A DNA stretch of 64,000 bases from Capitulum mitella (taxonomy: Eukaryota; Arthropoda; Thecostraca; Pollicipedomorpha; Pollicipedidae), in contig CP099844.1 of NCBI GenBank assembly GCA_030062745.1, positions 5,857,481 through 5,921,480 on the forward strand, read 5' to 3'. The notes under the pieces are model-generated. The model was not told the DNA's origin. It did not search any database and saw only the letters and a list, made by a program, of their open reading frames with translations. The position numbers were made by a program, and so were the translations under genes. Below, piece after piece: positions 1 to 14,006 of this stretch. The stretch's first letter is position 1; every line of letters begins with the position of its first letter.

Positions 1-1006
1 TGGTGCTGTAGCGCTCAGGGCCGTATGTAGCACTGGTAAAATGTGTCGTGGACCTAGGTGTCGTATGCATTCCTCATGAGTGCAGGGGTGTTCATGACTA
101 ATGTGTGGAGGTGCACCGTAGCAAGTGGCTTGGCTTGTCTGGCTGTAATGAGGCCACCTCTTGCATGCACACTGTCTGAGACAGCAAAGGCATTTGCCAT
201 CTAGGTTTGCATTTAAGACTGTCTTGCTCCATGCTAGTCCGCAATGGTGTTTTGGAACAATAAAATATTTTATAAGCAACCTAACTAGTTTTGAGACTTA
301 ATCCCATTACATGCAGTACATTGTCAAGTTAAAATGTTTTGTATTTGGGAAATAGCATGGTTACCATAAGAGACAAATTGTTCTAGATATTCCAGAATTT
401 TATGAGTGCACTGGAGGCATTATGCTTTCTGTCAAAACTCCCAAAAAGCACAATATGCCGAGACAGGAATTAGGGGCGACAGCCGTTAATTCCTGTCAGG
501 AATTAGGGGCAACAGCCGCAGAGGTTCGGCCATGAGCTGTAATGATAAATTTAGCTGTAGAGCTATTTATGGGGTGTTTGTGCCTTATTGTAAAGCATAC
601 TTAGTGTTCAGAATTTTTTGTTTGCCAGATTGTAGCTCACATTTTTAGGACTGCTGTCTGCGCATCCCCAAATAAGGGAATTATAATTTGGAAACCTGTG
701 AAGATTTATCACTTAGTGTGGTTTTGCTGTGAGTCATCACACACAGTTTTGGTTGATTAGTCAGATTGTCCTGTAAAGCAGTATCCTGTGTGCTTGCCAT
801 CCTGTTGTGTGAACTTTCTAAACTCCAATATTTGCTAAAGTGGACCAGTTATTTTTTCATGTCTATATGGTGATGTTTCCTAATGTTCTTTCATTAAAAC
901 TAATAGAAAAAATGTTTTGTCTTCAATGAAGTGCTTACATCAGTTGTAGTTTACAGTGCTGGGGTATGTTGGAGTGCCATTTTTTATTTGTTCTTTGCCA
1001 TTTCAG
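1..1006. other. Non-coding upstream of GRTP1; possible 3' end of an upstream gene
   Basis: No supportable coding exon is seen. An AATAAA at 259-264 on the plus strand could be the polyadenylation signal of a gene entering from the left, but nothing else confirms it. At 471-536 there are two direct copies of a GGAATTAGGGGC-AACAGCCG segment, with an inverted TAATTCCTGTC between them. A non-coding first exon of GRTP1 should lie here or further left. Confidence 0.3.
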
Positions 1007-1039
1007 ATAAATTTATTTTGAACAAATGACAACTTTAAG
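1007..1039 (+). CDS. GRTP1: GRTP1 exon 1: initiator exon with four codons
   Basis: A pyrimidine-rich acceptor ends with CAG at 1004-1006. The exon has an in-frame TAA at 1008-1010, then ATG at 1026, three more codons and two bases (AG) before the donor GTAAGC at 1040. The two bases join the single leading C of the next exon to give a serine, so the protein begins MTTLSNVDEYGFER. The upstream stop, the donor and the phase match all support this start. The acceptor implies a still earlier non-coding exon, not located. This is inferred, not recognised by homology. Confidence 0.6.
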
Positions 1040-4000
1040 GTAAGCATTTTTTAAATCTGTAATTAATACTGTACTATTTCTTCTTTTCTCTTGATCATTG
1101 TGTGCACTGTTGGTATCAGGGGTCATTTTTTTATTTATTCAGGTACCTCTTCTCAGACAGAGGACAATGCCTTCCATGTTGTATATGTGGTGTCAGAGTA
1201 GTTTGTTTCTGTTACAGTTTTTATTTATTCCCATGTGAGTAGTGTCTTTCTGCAAGCATAAAATAGATGTTGATCAGTGATCACCACATTTGAAGCTGAT
1301 TAGCAGCCAGCATTCATACTGAATTCCTCAACTTGAAGTCTCCTGTCTCGACTGTGATGCAGTTGGCCTGACCTGCCGCAGCAATGTGGACGAATATGGG
1401 TTCGAGCGGTCGTCCGACTTTGACGCGGCCGAATACGAGCGCTTCATCTCGGGCTACCTGTCCGTACTGACGCGGCGCAACATCAAGTGGCGCCGACTGC
1501 TGGCCGATGGCAAGCGAGAGTTGCGTCAGAATGCCAAGACGAAACGCTACATCCGCAAGGGCGTGCCAGCCGAGTACAGAGCCAGGGTAGGTGGCCGACC
1601 GGCGGCAATGGCCTTGGTCTGGGTCTGCTGAGGTTTGAGTCTGGTTTCTGTCTGGTGGTATGGTGGTATGAGTCTTGGTGGTATGAGTCTGTGTCACCGG
1701 AACCTTCGTAACCAGACCGGACCGGACGTGACCTGGCCTGACCCGTGCGACAGGTGTGGATGGCGGTGACGGGCGCCGCCGAGCTGAAGGCGGCTGGCGC
1801 CGGCCGGTACCGCGAGCTGCTGCAGGGCCCGTTCCAGGAGGCCATGCTCGAGGTGATCAACGCCGACCTGCCGCGCACCTTCCCGGACAACATCCACTTC
1901 CGCGGCGAGGCCAGCGCCGCCCGGCTCTCGCTCGGGAACATCCTGCGCGCCTTCTCCAAGTACAAACCGAACGTCGGCTACTGTCAGGTGAGCCCGCGCC
2001 CGCCGAGGCGGCCGCGCACGGCCGAAATCGGCGCCAGCAGTTGCGAGGCCTGATTTGGCCTGCTAAGTAAAAGTGCTACACTCGTATTGGACTTTGGTGA
2101 CGTCAGCCTTAGACACCAGACGCAGTGGTGTCCATCATAAGCCCACCAACTCATCATCAGCGTGATCGGTTATCCATCGCCTGTTCTGGTCGGGAGGTCT
2201 TTTGGGTAGCCCTGGTGTTTGCGGTACGCAGAAAGGTATGTAGAGCATTACTTTGCGTTCAGGGCTCGTGGCTAGCATGACTGTGTATTGCATCTTGAAA
2301 GCGTGATGCACTGATATTTGCCTGTTAGCCATGTTAGAACGTGCACATAAAACAACTATACACAGCTCAAATGGGGAGATGACGTACGACCATGGAAATT
2401 AGAGATGGATTACTGTAGGGCCGGGTCCGCGGACGCCGGCGGTGCCGGCTCGCCCGGGCGGCGGCGGCCAGAGGGCGTCGGACCGTATCTCGATCGAGGC
2501 CGCCCGGTTGACGGTCGGCGGCTCAGACAACCCGGCCGGCTCACCCGCCCGTCCGCTGCCGGTCGCAGGCCTCCCGCGCGGGGCTGGCTGTCGTCCGGCG
2601 GCGGAGACTGGTGCCGGGGAGCGGCTGTGGCGTGCCGTGCGTCCCCGGGCGGGAGGAGAGGCTGTGCCGTGCCCGGAACTGACGGCGTGGGCCGACTGGT
2701 CCGTCTGCGGTCGGCGACTCGGCGGGGGCGTGAAGCTCTCCGTGGTGTGAGCTAATGGCGAACATATTACGCCCGCTCTCAGTGGTGTCGCCAGCGTTCT
2801 GTTATTGTCATGGGCTTGTGTGGGCTACGCTACACCGTGCTCTGATTCTGTTATTGTTTTCTTCCTTTCACACTGTGGTGTCAAACACTAACTACTAGTT
2901 AATAGATGGACTGTTTTTTTTATCTCGCTATGAGTATACGCTACTGTTCCCGGTTCCTGATTGTTTCTCATGATGACTGGTAGTTTTCCTCGTAACTTGA
3001 AGTTTTTTATGGGTGAAATACCATTACAAAGTTCGTAGGGGACGTCGATATCTTAGCCCGCCCCAGCTGGTACGCCGGTCTGCCGTTTTCAGAAGGATTT
3101 GCATTGTTTAGGCTTTGTCATTTATGAGGTAACGATTTTGGTGCTTGCTAGAGATGTTAGTGACATGAGCTTCTGTTTTTGCTGAGGTCGCTTCACCATG
3201 ACGTCCTTCGCCATGACGTCGGCGTAGCAACGTGGCCTTTAAATACCGTAACATTTGCCACTGTTCTTTTGTAGAAACAGGACACTGGCGTCGTTTGTAC
3301 GTGGTTTGCCCGTGTTGTCTGGAATCCTTCCATTGCCTGCATTGGCATTGCAGTAAATAACTCGTGGACGGGTGTGTGCCAAATTGCCACGGTTGCCGGA
3401 CACGGTTTTGTTCCAGTCGTTCGTCTCTTGAAACAGCTTCCTGGGCAGAATACCACGCCTAGTCAGTCTGTCATTCAAAACATTGTAAGTTGTTTTTACG
3501 GCCTTTTTTGTGTGCATTTTCCATGGAAAAAACCTTGCGAACCAGGTGTGCTGGCCGCGCTGTTACTTTAAAATGCCCTGCGGGACACAGTAGGACCGCG
3601 GTGTCAGCCGCGTTACATGGGCCGGTCACCAGCGCTTTTATGAAACCCGGTGTTCAAATATAGCTGTGATTGTGCCACTGATTTGCCGTGGAGACGCTCC
3701 TTTTGATCATTTGGGCGCGGTTGCCAGGCGTATCTGTGCTAATGGGACGTCGTATATTTTTCCTGCTGACTTTTCGACAATCGCCTTGATAACGGTGTGA
3801 TTTCATCTGTTATATTTCGTGGCTAAGTTTATCATTTTCTCCGACGGGAACTGTAATGGTGTCGAAGTGCATCCAGCAGCTTGTCATGCCTCTGTGCTGC
3901 TACCGCAGAATCTTTGTAGTGATGTCTCAGCACACAGTTGGTACCAGAGCCGGGAATTCTGTGTCGAAGCGTTAAGTTCCCGCTGTATTTTTGAAAACGT

Positions 4001-5215
4001 ATTTCATCTTTAGTATGCTAGTCAGTCAACGTAAATGTAGGAAATTCATGTACGCGACTGCCCAGTAGAAATGACTATTCGTCTCGCCAAGCGCCCACCC
4101 CGTCAATCTACAGCGAAAATGCATATGACTGAGAAAGAACAAGCGGGTGGTGCGCACGATACGGTGGGTGCCCACTCTGCGGGCATTAGGTTGTGCTCTT
4201 CGCCGGGCCGCCCGACGCACCGGCGCTGAGACACACACCTGCTGAGGCCAGCTGTCTGTCTGTCTCCCGCACAAAGAACGGCTGCCGGCACAGGTGGCCG
4301 CGGCGGGACGGCGGCCGCCGTGCTGTCGTGACGTCATGACAGTGAGGAGTCATGTTTGAGGTGTGACGTTTGAGAGGTCTCTGTAGATTCCGAAATGTTT
4401 GCGCGTACTTGAGAAAGAACGGAAGGTGACGAAGACGGAGTTGTTCGTCAACGAGGAGACTGTGGTTTTCCGTCACACTTGCTTCATACTTTCCCCACGC
4501 TTCTGTTTCGTGGCACAGCATGAGAAGGCGATTCTCATGCTGTGTCCATTCGGTAGCATTGAGAACCAGTACAGTTCTGAGACTGACAACGAAGTCATTA
4601 AAACGTTGATCGGGTGAGGCCTGGACGCGATCAGAACGCGGTCTCTGCGTACTTTGGTGCATCATATATTCAGAATAACTGCTGGTTTTACCGCACTTTT
4701 TCCTGTGGTAGTGCTTCAGGTAAATGCGTCAGTTTTATGGAGTTGCTTTTGTTTCTGCATTAGTAAATCTCATGTTTTGAACGGCGTCGTTCAAATATAC
4801 GGGGAGTAACTGCCGCCATGTGTATCGGTTGGCACCTTGTTGAATTTATGGGCCTAAAATATTTATGCAGGAGACTTCCCGGGCATGCATGGAAGCACAG
4901 TAAATGTCACTTTGAACCCGTCATGTGAATTTGCCGCTGTCCATGTGTCAGGAGCTGGGTTGGTGTACTGCGCAGTTGTGCCGAGTTTAAGCACTGGTTC
5001 CGAATGGCTCCCGGTGAGGTGTAAAGAAGAAAGTAGTAGAAGCCTTGCGTAGATGCGATAGATCAGTTATATTTCGGGCCATGCTGATGCGTACCTGTGG
5101 GAGATTGACGAACACAAAGGCGTGTACCCGCCTAGTGAGTAACTTTCCAGCCGTCGTCCGCGGATAAGCAACTAGTGTGTAAGTGCTTAAGCTTATTAAC
5201 AGGGTTGTATCTACG

Positions 5216-5267
<52 letters not shown>

Positions 5268-8200
5268 GATAATGATACACTCGAACATGTAACATTCGTG
5301 ATGAGAGAAATAATCTGAAAATTGTTATCACCATTCAACCTTGTTTCATCCCATACATTCTTATACCGAAGCATCCTAGCCACATGCGAGACTTGGCCCC
5401 ATTGCGCTTTTTGCGAGACACGTCGTGTTATTGAATGACTGGGGAAATCGATTATTTTTGAAGCACGAGGACGCATGACTCTTGACACACGTGTGAACGC
5501 TGACAATTTCCCATTACAAATCGGTACGGACCGCAGCTGGGGGCAACTGATTTTGGCGATTGGGAACCGCCCAAATTTCATGTAGTCCTCCGAGTGGTTG
5601 CATCCTTGTCCTCTGAGAGCTCTTTACGCTGCCGTTCATTTCCATTCACCGGAGAGGAGTTGACGGCCGCGCTGACGCGTGCCGTGTGCCGCCGGTGACC
5701 GCGCGGCCGTGTCGCCGTCTGCAGGGCGTGAACTACATCGCCGGCCTGCTGCTGCTGGTTACGGACCGCGAGGAGGACGCGTTCTGGCTGCTGGCCGCGC
5801 TGGTGGACCGGCTGCTGCCGGACTACTACGTCCGCAGCATGCGCGGCGTCCGGCTGGACATCGAAGTGTTCGCCCAACTGGTCAGGTCAGTCGTCTTGCG
5901 TGGGAGGCTGCCAGGACAGACTGTCGGGGGAGGGCAGGCAGTCAGACTGAGGCAGACTGCCAGATCAGTTCATGATACCAGGTGAGGCCAGGGTGCCAGG
6001 TGAGGTCAGACTTTCTGATCGGGTATACTACCAGGGCGGGTCATGCGATCAGGTCAGATCAGATCACACTGTCAGGCCAGTGCGCTAAATTCAAACATTC
6101 TTTCCGTAGCAGATAGCGGTGTTTGTTAGTACGATGGCTTTTGATGTGTCTGAGGAATTATTCGCGAAAATGAGCGTATGCAGATGCGAACATTGTTGCG
6201 AAGAATTAATATGTTAAGCTAATGTATTCGATGACAATGGGGATGACAGCGCGACGCAAACTGGCAAGGGAGCAGTTTGCGTCGTGGAGCGATTCAAGAC
6301 GTGCCACAGCAATGTGAAAGTGACAAGTAATTCTCGAAGGGAAAACGCTTCCAAATAAAGTGTAGGTTATGATGGCAGTAGACGCTGAACTGAGGTCCCT
6401 GGCGAAGGCCTGTGGTCGAAGACGTGCGAATACGTGCAAATACGTAGGCGGCTATTCGTGCGTTATGTAATTCTGACCAGTGCAAGAGGTGTGACCCCAT
6501 GTGTTGTTTTTTTTTTTTACAAATTTCCCAAGAACGACTGCTTTGACTGGCCCGCAGTTTGGCACAGCCGAGGATTGAACCTATTAACACGTTGGAAATT
6601 CGAGATGAGTACCCTGACAGATCTTTCTCCAGTTCTCTCGTTCTCGATGGCATGTCATCGAGAAATCACGCTGTGGTGACGGTCTTCATTGGATATCAGA
6701 CGTTTTAAGCGTTTTACGGTGCTCAGTCTTGTTAAATTTTACACGTGAGAAGTGTCACCCATTGTGTCAGCGACCTTCGTACTTTAGACTTCGGTCAAAG
6801 TCATCTTAAATCAGAATCATGAATTTAGGTCATTGCCTTTTTTTGCCGTCGACCTACCTTTGACCTTGCGACCTAAGAAGGGTCACTATAAAATCAGAAG
6901 CGTTGATCTGCATTAGTGTTTTGAGTCCGTACGCGTCGTCATAAGTCGTGTTGGGCCCTTTAAAAGTCGCTCTGTAGTGTACGTTCCTTGTGATCCAGTG
7001 AAAACGAAGATCCACTGGTACGGCCTTCATTTGTGGTCGCCTCTGTAAGGTCGCCGTAACCTAAAAAGGGCCAAACAGAGTATCGTCGTGTACTTAAAGG
7101 ACCAATCTCGTCGCTCATTTTTATTTCACCATTTTATCACGCCAAGTTTGGGAATGACTGCGGGGTTCGCACCCCCTCCCCCGTACTGTCGAGGATAGCC
7201 AGACAGAGAGCACTGGAGAGTGGGGCCGACCGCCAGCCCCCGTCTCAGTGTTTTCTGATGTGGACTGTTTTTGTGGGCAGTGCAGGTCCGCGACGCTTAA
7301 AGGAACTACACCTGACTCGCGGGAAACGTTGGAAGTAGGTAGGAAAAACCGGGCAAACAGGCGCAGAACGCTCCGATTCAAGGGTGTGATAATTCGAGAG
7401 CTTTAAAGGAAAAAGCAACTAATTCAAGCTGGGGTACGTTCGGAAGGAGCTGTCATTGCGGCAGGACAAGAAACCCACCAATTCAGTGAGAAAAGCTCTA
7501 ATTCAAGATGCCAAGGAGAGGACGAAGGGATACTTCCGAACTTTGCAGACTGCCACTTCACTACACGTCACAGCTATACACCAGCACCGAAAAAGAATTT
7601 CTGCACGGAAGACGATGTTTGAGTATGCACGACTATGTACGTATGAATATGCATTAGTATCAGTACCCGAACATTATGAGCACTAGACAGGAACAGAGCG
7701 ACAGAGGTGTATGGCAAGCTGATACAGTGCGAGGAGTTTCAAGAGACGACGGAACAGGTACTTATAATGCAGAACAAACAGTAACAGGTTAGCACAGGTG
7801 GCCGGCCGGGCGCGACGGTTCGCGCCAAACCGCCGGCACGGGCCGGTGGGGGTAGCCGGCGAGCGGATCGCCGACGACAGCAGGCGAGAGTTGAGCAGAG
7901 GACATGGTGCACTGTCGTCTCTACGTCCAGAAATTAGGCTAATTTCTTGGAACTGAAACAGTATGATTATCGGCGTGCAGGAGGCCTAATCGATCTGCAA
8001 TGGAAGCTCGGGGGGGTGTGCCTTCCTTCGCTTCTGGCGATCGCTCCCGATTCGGCGGGCCCTTTACACCAGGCCGCTGTGTGCGGTCGAGGCACTGTCA
8101 GCACGGCCGGTCGGAGCCGTGTGGGATCAGACCCGACTCTGAAGGTCGTGACCTGCAGGTGTCGGCGAAGCGGGGCGATCGAACACCGCTGCGGCGCGGT

Positions 8201-11200
8201 ACCGCGGTGAAGCGGGGCGATCGACACACCGCTGCGGCGCGGTACCGCGGTGAAGCGGGGCGATCGAACACCGCTGCGGCGCGGTACCGCGGTGAAGCGG
8301 GGCTCAGTCAGACCTGCCTGTTGCAGTTAACCTCCCGTCAGCGTCACCGCGTGCGAATTGTTTCATTGTTTCGCCCTGCATCGTTCATCATTCAACAGTT
8401 AATCGTGCCATTCATGTTAGCTTTCAGTACTAAATGTGGTCGGCCAAATTGCACGGAAGCCGGGTTTTATTTAACCCTTTTGTTTCATTTTCATTTACAT
8501 TTACGATTTTTGGTGCTCGTTCGGCTTGTTCCGGCAAATCCTTGCCGAAAACGCAGTGAAGGGTGTTTGTGGTGATTTGATTGGTAAAAAATTGACCACT
8601 GGGGGACATTTGTCTGGTTTACGCCACAATGAGGCTAATTTCAACCGACAGCTTCCTGGCTTTGCGTTGCTACACGTCTTTGTCACCATAGACTTACTTA
8701 GGCGTTTGTTTGCTGATTATTAAGTAGTCAGACTGCCGCGTAGCACAACGTACCAAGCACATGTCTTGTTTTGCGTTTTGCATTTTGCGTTGAACTTGTT
8801 CTGGAACGTGGTCTAAGCTTTTGTGACGAAATAAGGGGCCACCGTCGCACTTCGTGCAGTTTTGATGCGGAATTGAAAAGGGGTTTATGGATAGTGCACG
8901 CACGGTCACAACAATTTCGATTCGTTCTAGTTGAGTTAGTTTGAACACGCTGTAAACTGCAGTCTGTGTGCCAGTTCTTTTTGACGCCGACCTTTCTCCA
9001 CAGGGTTAAGTTGCCTGCAATATATGAGCACATGCAAATGCTGGGCATTGCTTGGTCGATGATCGCCACCAAGTGGTTTGTTTGTCTCTTCGCTGAAGTG
9101 CTTCCAGTTGAGGTGAGTCCGCAAGTTGTTTCCCTTCCACATAATCTTACGTTGTTTCGTCATTCTTTGTTAGCATTTTGTGAAGTGTACAGCCTTGGGC
9201 TCAAAGACGGTCAGTGGTAGGCGGCATGGCTCGATACAAGAATATTTCGAAGTGAGAAACAGGAAGGGGTATGGGTCGGTGTAGCCCGGGTTTGGCTAGG
9301 GCTGCGCCAGATGCATGAGCTGTGGTCAGCGGGGCAGGTCTTCGCAGCGCATTCGTCATAAATCAGGATTGCAACTCCGATCAGTGAAATATCGGAGCCG
9401 GATTTAGTATTGTTTTGAAGGCCGGGAAGATCGACGTTACTCATATCTGGGGCTCGGGTGCGGCTCCCCTGTCAGCGGCCGTATTTTGCCACCGCGAGTT
9501 GCGGATCAGAGTCGGACTGTTATCTGGAGAGCGTGCCGTCAGCTCCGGGAACGTGGTCCCAGTCGAACGGGAACGCCGTGTCCGGCGGGCCCGAGCGTCC
9601 TGCACTCGGATTATGAAAGCTCTGTTGAGTTTAGATGCCTCCAAATGAGGCGGTTTTTCTTCTTTGTTATATGCGTGTCGGGAAGGGGAACCCTGACGAT
9701 GGGATGGGAGGCCTGGCGGATTTTGTTTTGGATGGATACGCCTGGCTTAACTTCACCGGCGTTCCGAGAATCGGGAACCAGATCACGACGGGCCGGTCAA
9801 GACGTGTGAGGAATGAAGGAGATGACACGAACTCCGCTAGTCCTATTTGACCATTAAATGTCGCTGATTCAGGCGCACACAGTTTACCTGTGAACGACTG
9901 GGTCATTTTTCCCTGGCGTCAGTAGCCTTTTTCCTGGTTACAATAGCCTTTTTGTGACTTTTGTAACATAGTACCCGAGGGGCATTACCAGTGACGTAAC
10001 ATTGCCATTGTTCGAACACGTCGGCAACCGTCTGGGAAAAGGATGGTTGGTTAGTGTACCATAGATCAGGCTAGTCGGACGTCGTGGGCATAATTGAGGA
10101 TTTTTTTTACACTCAGTTTTCGCCCTTTGTTTCGTTCACATCGGACATGACGATGTAAAAACTTTTAAAGCACGCTATGAATGACGAATAGGAGATAACG
10201 CAAGTCATATCCAACCGAATATAAGGTAGTCAGGGTTCGTTTCAGTTTTCTTGCCGTGTTGGTGTAGCTTCGTGAATGCCACAGATATACCGAAAACTGA
10301 GAAGATATTTCAGATAAAAGAAAGCAATGCCTCGTGCGCTTTTCACGAAAACCGACTCCAGCAACATGTTAAAACTCAAAAATGGACCATCGTCAGGTTG
10401 TAGTCACTGACCTAGCTTGTCCTGCAGTCGTCTTTTGTTGATAATATAACTAACGGTGGAAAGGGGAGAGTGGCTTCGCATTTGGGTATCAGAAAAATTG
10501 TGCTCTGTTGTACTGCTAAAGCATACCATCGTTCGTTGCAGGTATTTTTCGTCTAAGCTGTGACGTAATCATTGACCTTGAGCCAAACCAGTAGCCTCCG
10601 TATCTGTCAGATAAACTTTTTCGTTTCGAACTGGCCCATTGGTTCTCGGCGTACGGAACAGAATGCCTCACAGATCCAGAAACTTGCAGATAGTAAAACA
10701 TCTGTATGTCGGGTTATCATACTGGAAAGCCCTTTTGCAATGCTATGGGTTATGTCAGATCAAGTTCAAAGCCGCGTGGTGTGTCGGAACGTTTAAAGTG
10801 GTCCAGACCCTGCCAGATGTCTTTTTTTTACCTTATCTTTTTCACCGCATAGAATGCTCGAGCTTTCGTTGGAAATGTTAAATCTGTGTAAAGGTCTTGC
10901 CGTTGTGTACTCGTATTTGTTGTCTAAAATGGAGGAAAGTCATAGCATCTCTCCTTAGTCAATGCCAGGTGACATTGGAGACGTTGACATACCGTGCGTA
11001 CATTTAGCCATCTCTTTACGTTGTGTGAAACAACCAAAAACAGTCATACAACTGTCGTGTTCCCCACGACGTTTGTATGGCTGTGGAAGCTTTTATTGTC
11101 GGTGAGGGGTGTAGGCAGATTAGCGTGTGCTTTTAGCCAGTTTGTATGGGACGTACGATTCCGGCTGGAGCTGGCTAGTGCGTGGCCGTTTTGCCATTGT

Positions 11201-13949
11201 GGACGGTGAAGCGGGGCTGTGAGCAGTGCGCCGGTCGTTCTGTTGGTCGGTCTCCTTGACACCGGAACATTGACGTCACGCTCAATGAATAATTCCGGGG
11301 CCGCATTTGAGGGCCTTTTCACGGATTGGGCAATTAGCTGCTGTAAAGGACAAGAATGTGGCGTCATGTCTCAGGTATCAAGGCTTCATGACGTTCAGGG
11401 AAATTGAGTTTTCTGTTACACAGGGCCCTCGCCCGCCTGACTGGTGCCGTTGTGCGTGCGGTACTTGCCCCAGATTTTGCCGACTGCTGTTCTTTTATTG
11501 TTTGATTTCGGGCGCGACACGGTCTGAGCGTGGCGCGATTGCAGGACAGGTGTACTTCGAAAAACGAATGTCCTCAGTATAAATGTATCTACCGAAATGT
11601 ACGTACGCATGGATACATAAATGAAAAGCACGTTTGACGAATGTACAAAGATTCCATTAGACATGGCTGCGATTGTACCAGATGCGAAAAATATGCATGG
11701 TAAGTGTGTAGTAGCACAGACATACGTTTTGTAAATGTGCGTAAGCGCACTTCGACCGAAACGAAAATGTACGGGTGTCAAATATGTTTTGGCTGAAATC
11801 CATGTGAGCTGAAATGCAGTTGTCACATTTCAGCCGGCAAATACTGTTTGTGACATGCAATGAATTGGTGTCTCCGAAGCAGTGAACAAGATTTAAAAAT
11901 ATTTCGAAGAAGAGAAACACGTGCCGTTGGACTTTTGATCACAGATTGAAATATTGCTACCACATCCAGCCGTGCACATGATAATCACGTGCTAATCGTG
12001 CCTTAAGCCCTCCCTTTAGCAGGATGACTGCAGACCCACCAGGAAAAGTCGCCATATTTTTCTGGTTAAATTGGTAAATATCCAGATTTATGTGACACTT
12101 GTTTTTCGACCAGGTGTCGGTAATAGCACTGCAATATACAGACATTTGATTTGCAATATACAGACATACGTCAGGACATGGCCTGATGAGTGCCGTGCCA
12201 AACGGACTCGACCGGCGACTTAGCTCCGTCATCCTCGTAACCTCCCTGGATATCCGGGTGGCGTCATTGCGCTCGTCGCGTCGCCCGGATGCTCAGCTGT
12301 TGCTAGTGCACGTGTCGGAGGGACGGGATCGGGACAGTTGCCAGGACGGGACAGCGGGACGGGCGACTGCGGTTGGACCGTTGGCGGCTTGTTGTCACGT
12401 GTGTTCCAGAAAGTTCCCGCCACTGATAGTTACCATTAATAATATGTGTTGGCAGTGCAGTAGCAGCTGGCGTAGAAAAAAAGTCTCGCCCATACACATC
12501 CAGACACCGGGAGTGTCAAAATTCTGTCCATTCATCACTCGATGATCCACAAAACTTTTGTCTGTGACCCGCACGTTAACCATGAACTTTTCGAACTATA
12601 TAGTTTTATTAATACCTTGCATATGAAGCACTCCGTGTGCGTCAGATGTAGCTAGGCTCGCCATAAATCGTGTGAATTAGATGATTGACCCATGTACCTT
12701 GTAACCAAAATGAAATTTGTTATATAAACGATCATGAGCTATGCGTAGCCATTGCTTTTAACCTTTGTGTTGAATTTTCTGTGTTGTTTGTGGGCGCTTA
12801 CCCACATAAAGCTGGAGCCGGCTCCCTCTGTTTCTTTCCCTCGATTTTTCTCAGTTGCGCGACGTTGCAGTCTCGTATTCACCAGTGCTTGGAAAAATGG
12901 GAAGTGGCCATGTTGAGGGCTTTATCAAATGTCTAGCGAAAACCACGTAACTAAAAAACACTTTGTTGCATCCTGTTGGGCACTTACCATAACCTTTAAA
13001 GGGGGCCTGGTACTTTACGAGCCTTCAGAGATAATGCTGTGGGCGTTGTTAGCCCAGGGAACCTCTGACTCGCTTACGATTAAGACCTGGGTATTTTTAG
13101 GGTTTGTGTCCACATTGTTTCCGAACTTTTGCATATTTGTGCGCATAGGCACCTTGTTCATCCACACACTAATGCTGATACGAACATGTGCGTGGACCTT
13201 CATTTTGCGTGGGCGCATCGTCGTTTAGATACACATTCACGTTATCACATACGCGTACATCTGCCCGTACGTATATTTTTGGGGCGTACATTTGCTCCTA
13301 GGTGTAGTTTTTCATACGCACATTTGCAAGAGCTGCCATCTGGTACTCATAAATTTCAGTGATTTCCGCCGGCGTACTCATAACGTTTCGTACAGTTCCG
13401 TAAGTGCATTTTAATGCGCACCTTCGCACATACGTTGCGTGTGGGTACATTTCTCGGCTGCCGTGTAGCCGCCGTGTCGGCCGGCGTTGTTGTCGCTGTG
13501 TCGGCCGGCGTCTGATCATGCCAGCAGCGTTGCCGCGCCACCATGACCGTGTGACCACGTCGCGACTCTGTGGGCGCCGGGCTGCTGCAGACTCTGTTCC
13601 GCGTCTGGGACTGCCTCTTCTACGAGGGCACCAAGGTGCTGTTCCGCGTGGGCCTGACGCTGCTGAAGCTGAACGAGGCGCGCCTGCTGGAGTGCCGCGA
13701 CTTCATGAGCACGATGACGGCGCTGCGCGAGATCCCGCGCAGTCCGGCCGTCCTCCAGTGCCACTCCTTCGTTGAGGTAACGGCCGCGGCGGACGGGGGC
13801 GGCTCCGCTGCGTCCGTGATGCCGTTGGGGCGGGGTGTCAGTGGACTCGATGCCGGGTTGGATTTTGCCTCGCGGTATATTTTTGTTCCGTGTGCCAAAG
13901 GGCCATGAAGTTCACGCTCCTTTAATCACCGATGATGATAGTGATTATG

Positions 13950-14006
<57 letters not shown>

